Shown: in pieces, positions 7,267 through 11,877 of the stretch
How positions within the stretch are numbered: position 1 is the stretch's first letter
Layout of the letters: each line of letters starts with the position of its first letter
Source of the DNA: Gonium pectorale
Taxonomy: Eukaryota; Chlorophyta; Chlorophyceae; Chlamydomonadales; Volvocaceae
Length of the DNA: 11,877 bases
Reading direction: 5' to 3'
Assembly: GCA_001584585.1 (NCBI GenBank)
Contig: LSYV01000059.1
Coordinates: forward strand, 137,230-149,106
Notes under the pieces: model-generated
What the model was told of the DNA's origin: nothing
Seen by the model: the letters and a program-made list of their open reading frames with translations, nothing else
The model's database searches: none
Program-made: the position numbers and the translations under genes

Positions 7267-7746
7267 TCCGCTGGGGCTCGCCGCCGCCGGCTGATGCCCA
7301 GCAGGTCACCGGCGTGAGTGAGCACGGCGACAGGCCGTGCCCATCCCCGCTGCTGGTGCCGCCGGCTGGTGGCAAAGTCCAGGGCCGTTTCAGGGAAGAC
7401 ACACGCGTGCTGCTGCGCCGCCCGCCTGCCCGAGGCGGCGAGGAGCTCGCGGCCGGTGGCGGCGGCCCCACGCCTCTGCCGTCATCGAGGAATAAAGGGG
7501 TCAGCGGTAGAGGTGACGCGGGCGCAGGCAGCCAGCTGACCCGGAGGCCCGCCACCGTCGCTGCCCAGGTCGTCATGATCACAGCTACGGACCACGGCGT
7601 TGAAGGGGCACGGAGCAAACGAGGGGGGCGAGGGTTGCCGTATACCAGCGGCCCACACGCCTGAACGACGCGATCTGGCAGCCGCTTCGGTGGCCCAATC
7701 TTGCGTGGGAGTATTTCTTTTGTAAAAAAGGGAGAAATCTGCAGAG
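7267..7746. other. Region between the two 43-bp repeats, no supported gene
   Basis: Long frames cross here on both strands (6885-7664 plus; 7040-7873 minus), but the translations are rich in Arg, Pro, Gly and Ser runs without domain signatures. I regard them as effects of GC-rich sequence with few stop codons. A short AATAAA occurs near 7491 on the plus strand with no gene ending there. Confidence 0.45.
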
Positions 7747-7789
7747 AAAGAGGGAGCCCGCCTCTACGGTCATACACGCCCGAAGGCGC
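7747..7789 (-). repeat. Copy 2 of the 43-bp structured repeat
   Basis: Second copy, 536 bp from the first. On the minus strand it has a perfect CGCC-UUCG-GGCG stem with a UUCG tetraloop, then the AGAGG/CCUCU hairpin. About 20-25 nt later comes a T6 run (plus-strand A run near 7724-7729). The shared core plus T run suggests a small transcript or the end of a mobile repeat. Confidence 0.8.
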
Positions 7790-7861
7790 GACGTTTCCAA
7801 TGGGGCGGGCGGGTACAGAGCAACACATGTGACGTTCGTCCCAGCCCCCAAACCCCCAAGA

Positions 7862-7895
7862 CCGGCTTACCATCTTACCCGGCTTACCATCTTTC
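7862..7895. repeat. 17-bp tandem duplication
   Basis: CCGGCTTACCATCTTAC is followed directly by a second copy differing at one base. No function is apparent. Confidence 0.9.
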
Positions 7896-8242
7896 TTTTG
7901 TACTAACAGGCAGCATGCAACCTTGTCCGACCGTTTTGATCTGCGTTGCTTGCCACTGTTATCATAATATTACCTGTTTGCGCTTGATGAAAGCAGCGGC
8001 TGGCGTCGATTGGGGTCCTAGTTCGACCGGCAAGCGGGCTGTTGCGGGTTGGTCCCCAGCACTCGTGTACATTGTAAAAGCGGGGTCGACATTTCATGAA
8101 GCTTAACAGCATTCCGTCTTGTCTAGTGCCCCCAGAACAGACATGATCCACCCGTCGTCCAGTTTGGAACCCAAGCGACGCCTCGCCCTTGCGACCCAAA
8201 AGAACCCATCGCCACATGTACAACTTATATGCTCGTTGTATG
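7896..8242. other. Upstream flank of the glycosyltransferase gene
   Basis: No coding content recognised. The DNA becomes less GC-rich here. The short frame 7915-8106 resembles nothing known. The right end is probably promoter of the gene starting at 8404. Confidence 0.5.
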
Positions 8243-8250
8243 TATAATTA
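8243..8250 (+). promoter_or_regulatory. TATA-like element of the glycosyltransferase gene
   Basis: TATAATTA in an AT-rich patch (about 8222-8252). Transcription starting near 8275-8280 would give a 5' leader of about 125 nt with no ATG before 8404. A second weaker candidate, TTATATG, begins at 8225. Confidence 0.4.
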
Positions 8251-8403
8251 CTCTGTGCGACGAGCTGGAACATTACGATTCGACTAGCACCAGTCGAGGA
8301 GCACGGTCGAACCCGCAGGACGCCCTTCTTTGACTCTCATTGCGGACTTTTAGTTACAGCATTTGGAAGGTCTTTCACATTGAGTACCGGCGCGAGCGGC
8401 GCG

Positions 8404-10043
8404 ATGATGCGCGGCCGTTGCGCGCATCCCGGGCCCGCGCTTCGCCGAGCCTCGTGCGCCTTCCTCACGCTAGTCGCATGCTTGACTGCACTAGCGGCCG
8501 TCGGCGAAGCTTCGGCACGTGGATTAGCACGCCAGCTACTCTCTGGGGACATGCCGACAGCGGAGGCGGCCTCCCGTGGCGGAGTTGCGGCCCGCCCATA
8601 CCTTGAAGGGCTCCTCAACGACCACGATGCCGCCAGGAGCGCGCTCACAGGCAGCAACTTCGTGAAGCGCAGCACGGTGGCGGTGGTGTATGTTTGCTTT
8701 GAGCGGCAGCAGCTTGTCCGCGCGGCGCTGTCAGCGCTGTTCAGGAGCGAGGGGTTGCAGGAGCTTGACGTGTTCATATCGCAAGACGGTGGCAGCAACT
8801 ACACTATTGATCTGCCGGCCCAGGCGGTCAAGTTCAATCTCGTGTACCTCCGCCACCCGGTCAACTTGTGCCCGGGTCAGCACCATTATCTCGTCAAGAG
8901 CTTCGTGTTTGACATCATGGGGTACGAGTCGCTCATTGTGGTGGAGGAGGACAACATTGTGCACCCGGATGCAATCAAGGTATGTTGTACGGCCATATAC
9001 ATCGGGCGACGGCTTGCAGCCTGAGGGGCAGGGGTTCCAGCCAGGAGCAGGGCTGCAGCAACTGCCTGAGGTTTCATGCCGCTGCGGCGCTAATGGCCCC
9101 AGCTTGGCCCGGGCGCTTATGCACTCATATAAGGAACACTATACAACCGGAAATGGGTCATCCTTGTGGAAGAAGAGTAGCAGCGGTCCAGCATGCAGCC
9201 CTCAGGGCCATGAAGGGCATCCCCCCTTGCCGTTCCACCGTACGTCCCCGTGATGTATCCACAGTAACCGCCAGGCAACCGCAAAGCCACCAATCACCAC
9301 CCGTACCCCTTCCCGCGTCCGTAAAGGTGCTGCGCGGCCTGCTGGATCTGACGGTCAACGACACCCAGATCGGCTTGGTGAGCGTCAACGACTTTGACAA
9401 CCACCTGCTCATCAACACGACGCGCTTCGGCTCCACCGCGCTGCGCGTCGCCGTGGATCTGGGTCACCTGTGGGTCTTCGGCGTCCACGCCTCCCGCTAC
9501 CACGCCGTCCACAGCGACCTGCGTGACTACTTCAACCTCATCATCGGCAAGGACTACCCCAACATTGACCAGCCGCCCCTGCGCGACGAGGTCGCGGCGC
9601 TGCAGGCCGCCAAGGGCTTCCCGCCCGGCATGCCCCTCTCCCAGGACGCCTTCTTCGTGCACTCGCTCCAAAAGGCCGGCTACACCCGCCGCCTGACCAC
9701 CATGGTGCGGCTCTTCGAGCCGGTGGGCTGGAGCGGCCTGCACTTCCGGGAGGACAGCATGCACTTCTACCAGTACTTTGGGCGCAGCATGTTCAGCGGA
9801 CGTGTTTGGGAGGAGCCGCGCGAGGCGTGCGTGACGGAGGAGGAGCGCGAGCTGCTGGCGGCCGAATGCCGGGAGCGGCTGCACAAGCTGTACCAGAAGC
9901 ACCTGGGTCGCGACGCGGACGAGGGCGCGCTGGACGCGGTGGTCAAGCGGCTGCTGTCCGGCGAGATGAACACGGTGGAGCTGGTGCACAAGATGGTGGC
10001 GTCTGAAGAGCACCAGCAGCGCCACTTGTCCCCAAGTTCGTAG
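8404..10043 (+). CDS. GT13-like glycosyltransferase (GnT I/POMGnT1 type) with C-terminal DUF4214-like domain
   Basis: Two exons, 8404-8979 and 9327-10043, both borders phase 0; 430 aa ending TAG. ATG 8404 is the first in-frame Met after a stop at 8245. Residues 14-38 form a signal peptide or anchor: RR, a hydrophobic stretch, then GEASA with likely cleavage after A38. Residues 91-340 follow GT13 order: VAVVYVCFER (92-101) as the nucleotide-binding strand; FISQDGG (124-130), comparable to IVSQDCG of GnT I; VVEEDN (179-184), comparable to the metal-binding EDD/EED; LVSVND (209-214), comparable to CVSAWND; SQDAFF (297-302), where D299 may be the catalytic base. Possible N-glycosylation sites: N132, N203, N222. 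Residues 377-422 (LYQKHLGRD ... LLSGEM ... ASEE) match the DUF4214 pattern. A lumenal ER/Golgi or secreted enzyme adding GlcNAc or a related sugar is likely; donor and acceptor are not deducible. Confidence 0.85.
8980..9326 (+). other. Intron of the glycosyltransferase gene (347 nt)
   Basis: Donor GTATGT at 8980 follows the Lys codon of HPDAIK. The reading frame resumes at GTG-CTG-CGC (9327), after a pyrimidine-rich tract that ends with GTAAAG. AAAG is a weaker acceptor than CAG. It is chosen because it gives DAIKVLRGLLDLTVND, close in length to the segment between the EDD motif and the WND motif of GnT I. The CAG at 9274 does not keep phase 0. Confidence 0.75.
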
Positions 10044-10094
10044 CGCGCGCGGGGCGCGCACGGGGGCGGGCGCGCGCAGTCATGGGGAATGGGG

Positions 10095-10113
10095 GTGCGC
10101 GCGGCCCGCGCAC
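10095..10113 (+). other. GC-rich hairpin in the 3' UTR
   Basis: GTGCGCG and CGCGCAC flank the 5-nt loop CGGCC, 52 nt after the stop codon. The preceding 50 nt (10044-10080) are alternating GCGC-rich and could also form stems or Z-DNA. Confidence 0.75.
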
Positions 10114-10167
10114 GGCAACGCTGCACTTTTGTGGGTTCTTGCGTGGAGTTCATGCATGAAATTGGGT

Positions 10168-10173
10168 AATAAA
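10168..10173 (+). terminator. Polyadenylation signal AATAAA
   Basis: AATAAA lies 125 nt after the glycosyltransferase stop codon in a locally AT-rich context, and is the best candidate for its 3' end. No TGTAA, the usual signal of volvocine green algae, occurs between the stop codon and here. Confidence 0.6.
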
Positions 10174-10213
10174 TGCAAACGGCTTCATCACGCATCACCG
10201 TTGCACCCGTGCA

Positions 10214-10227
10214 GTGCACTAGTGCAC
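10214..10227. repeat. 14-bp perfect palindrome
   Basis: GTGCACTAGTGCAC, about 40 bp after the AATAAA signal. It may lie at or just beyond the cleavage site. Confidence 0.9.
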
Positions 10228-11328
10228 GCGCTCGAGCGGTAGTTTAGGCAGCTCACCGGTGATAGATAGGCAGCTCGGATTGCGTGCTTTTCAGGTGCTT
10301 TACACGTGTCACAAAGCTACCGTACATACCTGATTCTCCATGTGCATGCCGGCTGGTGGCGCGGGCGAAAGCCCCTCGTTGACCGCTGATTGAGGTCACT
10401 CCAGCAGTGCATATCCAGCTGTACAGCTCCTCACGAGCAGCGGCGTGGGCAAAGCGAAGTCCGAATGCCTGCTTGCGCACCTTCTGCTATTGTATCTTTG
10501 TACGGAAACGGACAACCGCGTAGTTCCATTCATGTGCTGGCGCGTGATGTACGGCGTCATGTGCATAGTGTCATGGGTCGGGTACGGACGGACGCGCTGT
10601 GCATGGACCCCTCCCGCGTCCAATGCCCGTGTGTTACGTGTGCGTGACGGAGTGCAGAGAACATGACTATGGCCGGTGTGTGGTATGCTGGCGCGTGCGA
10701 GATCCTATGCCGGGCGTGGAATAGACGCCTATCAACACAGAATTAGCTGTTAGCGGTTAGGGACGAAAAGCCTAGTGCAGGGCCTTAGGCGTATGCGTGC
10801 TCTCTTTCGGACTGCGGGTTGTGCGTTAGACGCAGGTGTTCATTCTCGGGCGGTGGGTTAACCGCTGCATTCGCACGCTGCCCAGCATCTTCACTCCACG
10901 CTACATACCCTACCCCTTCACTCCAATAGCTTTGTGTCCTGCAGTGGCATTGCTGCATGACTCTGCTGCTACTTTTGACGTGTGTGCGGGCCTGCGGGCC
11001 GGCGTCGTGGGCTTTGTTGCTGCGTTTGAGCTCTGCTGCAAGGAGCGCGGACAGGTACCCATTGATTGGATGGCATTCATTAACCCGCATCTGTGCGTTT
11101 TCGTGTGCTACTGATTGCCCTGGCATGCATGCCATTCTCGATGGATCAAGGCGTGTGAGGGACGTCGCGCAGTGCCACGTTTGCGCGCAGATGCTCTGGC
11201 GGTGTAGGGGCTGACGCGCCATGGGCGCCGCGATAAAACGTAGGTGGCAAGAAGTTTAGTGCTGGTGGACGCTGGCCTGCAACTGGCAAAACTATGGCGG
11301 GGCCCTCCAGCCCAGGGTTGCACCGTTC

Positions 11329-11374
11329 GCGTACTGCGTACCGTACGTACCGTACGTATTACGTATTAGTACGC
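11329..11374. repeat. Imperfect palindrome built on CCGTACGTA repeats
   Basis: GCGTACT at the left end is complementary to AGTACGC at the right. Between them CCGTACGTA occurs twice in tandem (11341, 11350), followed by TACGTATTA-type repeats. Such alternating sequence may extrude a cruciform. Confidence 0.8.
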
Positions 11375-11503
11375 TGGCCTTGCTACACAATACGTCATCA
11401 CAATACGTTGTGTACCCCTTTCGGGCCCATGTCTCAGCCCCAGTCCGAGTAGGCACATCCCCAGGAGTGACCAGGGTACTTCGACGCAATCAGACGCAAA
11501 CCC

Positions 11504-11519
11504 GGGAGGGTACCCTCCC
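11504..11519. repeat. 16-bp perfect palindrome
   Basis: GGGAGGGTACCCTCCC is its own reverse complement. A related GGGTACCCT core recurs about 40 bp further on (near 11553). Confidence 0.95.
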
Positions 11520-11877
11520 CCATGTTTCTGCTGCTATCGCCAGAGCGATGGTGGGTACCCTGCAATTATAGGTAGTGTGCCCACCGTGACCCTTGGCATT
11601 AACAAGCAACGCGGCGGAAAGCAGGCGACACATATCACTGGCTATCACTGCCCGTAAGGTGGTAGTCCCCGCAAGTGCTGTTGGAAAGGGTGGGAAGAGC
11701 CACGCGCAGGGCGCTAGGGTGCACGCATCATACTAATATACGCGTGATGCTAAACGTAGGAAGGAATAATTAAGGAACCTGGGCGCGGGCTGTTACACCT
11801 AGCCCAGGGTCATACCTCATAGGAACCGGTGGCAGGCTCGGCTCGCAGGCTGTGAACTGATAATGGGGGCGCGAGAA

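Larger units (their letters stand above)
10228..11877. other. 3' intergenic stretch without recognisable gene
   Basis: Frames on both strands (for example 10785-11222 minus, 145 aa, and 10836-11114 plus, 92 aa) show no known domain. Structures present are an imperfect palindrome at 11329-11374, a perfect 16-bp palindrome at 11504-11519, and a 7-bp stem (CCTGGGC/GCCCAGG) at 11778-11808. One interval, 10945-11054, is bounded by plausible splice sites and is noted as a weak orphan exon. Confidence 0.5.

Noticed and set aside
7040..7873. 277-aa minus-strand frame with a repeated GVYDRRGGLPLSL peptide
   Set aside because: The peptide repeat reflects the two 43-bp DNA repeats. The rest is low-complexity Pro/Arg/Ser sequence without domains.
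7965..7973. TAATATTAC, the rolling-circle origin nonamer of geminiviruses and relatives
   Set aside because: The flanks are not complementary, so there is no stem-loop, and no Rep-like sequence is nearby. A nine-base match in 12 kb is not surprising.
8380..8403. Earlier start of the glycosyltransferase at 8380
   Set aside because: That codon is TTG. The first ATG in frame is 8404, directly before a typical signal peptide.
9294..10061. 255-aa minus-strand frame
   Set aside because: It is the antisense shadow of glycosyltransferase exon 2, whose plus-strand frame has clear GT13 motifs.
1..11877. tRNA or rRNA genes
   Set aside because: No B-box-like GGTTCGANTCC with a matching cloverleaf and no rRNA-like conserved blocks were seen on either strand.

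Overview
The window looks like nuclear DNA of a eukaryotic microalga, most likely a green alga. It is GC-rich. It holds two multi-exon protein genes whose short exons are joined by GT-AG introns with donors such as GTGCGT, GTGAGT and GTATGT. Wide stretches without genes contain minisatellites, inverted repeats and GT/CA runs. The first protein carries the GGAPF segment that I associate with algal and plant-like forms of its family. The only good polyadenylation signal seen is AATAAA (downstream of gene 2), not the TGTAA usual in Chlamydomonas and Volvox, so I would not place it in the core volvocine algae. No bacterial operon, tRNA, rRNA, CRISPR array or intact transposase was recognised.

Layout. 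Positions 1-371 hold two abutting minisatellites (24-bp and 20-bp units), followed by about 660 bp without a recognisable gene up to a TATA box at 1037-1044. Gene 1 (1142-4389, +) is a six-exon HAD phosphatase of the magnesium-dependent phosphatase-1 (MDP-1) family. It includes a 12-nt microexon that restores the family signature next to the catalytic aspartates. Its introns carry a strong G-quadruplex motif and a 25-bp minisatellite that also duplicates the exon 5 splice donor in frame.

From 4262 to 6221 lies a composite of inverted repeats. A 44-bp pair encloses the last MDP-1 exon. It abuts a much larger foldback structure (arms about 4727-5021 and 5950-6221, with about 930 bp between them) with no recognisable coding content. 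From 6222 to about 8240 no gene can be supported, but a 43-bp element occurs twice (7211 and 7747). On the minus strand this element could fold into two hairpins followed by a T run.

Gene 2 (8404-10043, +, two exons, 430 aa) encodes a secretory-pathway glycosyltransferase resembling family GT13 (GnT I/POMGnT1), with an added C-terminal DUF4214-like domain. Its 3' side has a GC-rich hairpin and an AATAAA signal. From 10228 to the end I see only palindromes and short repeats, plus one weak orphan-exon candidate.

The two genes share no evident pathway: one is probably a soluble phosphatase and the other a lumenal sugar transferase. Exon borders were derived by reading frame, splice consensus and remembered family conservation; no alignment or transcript evidence was available.
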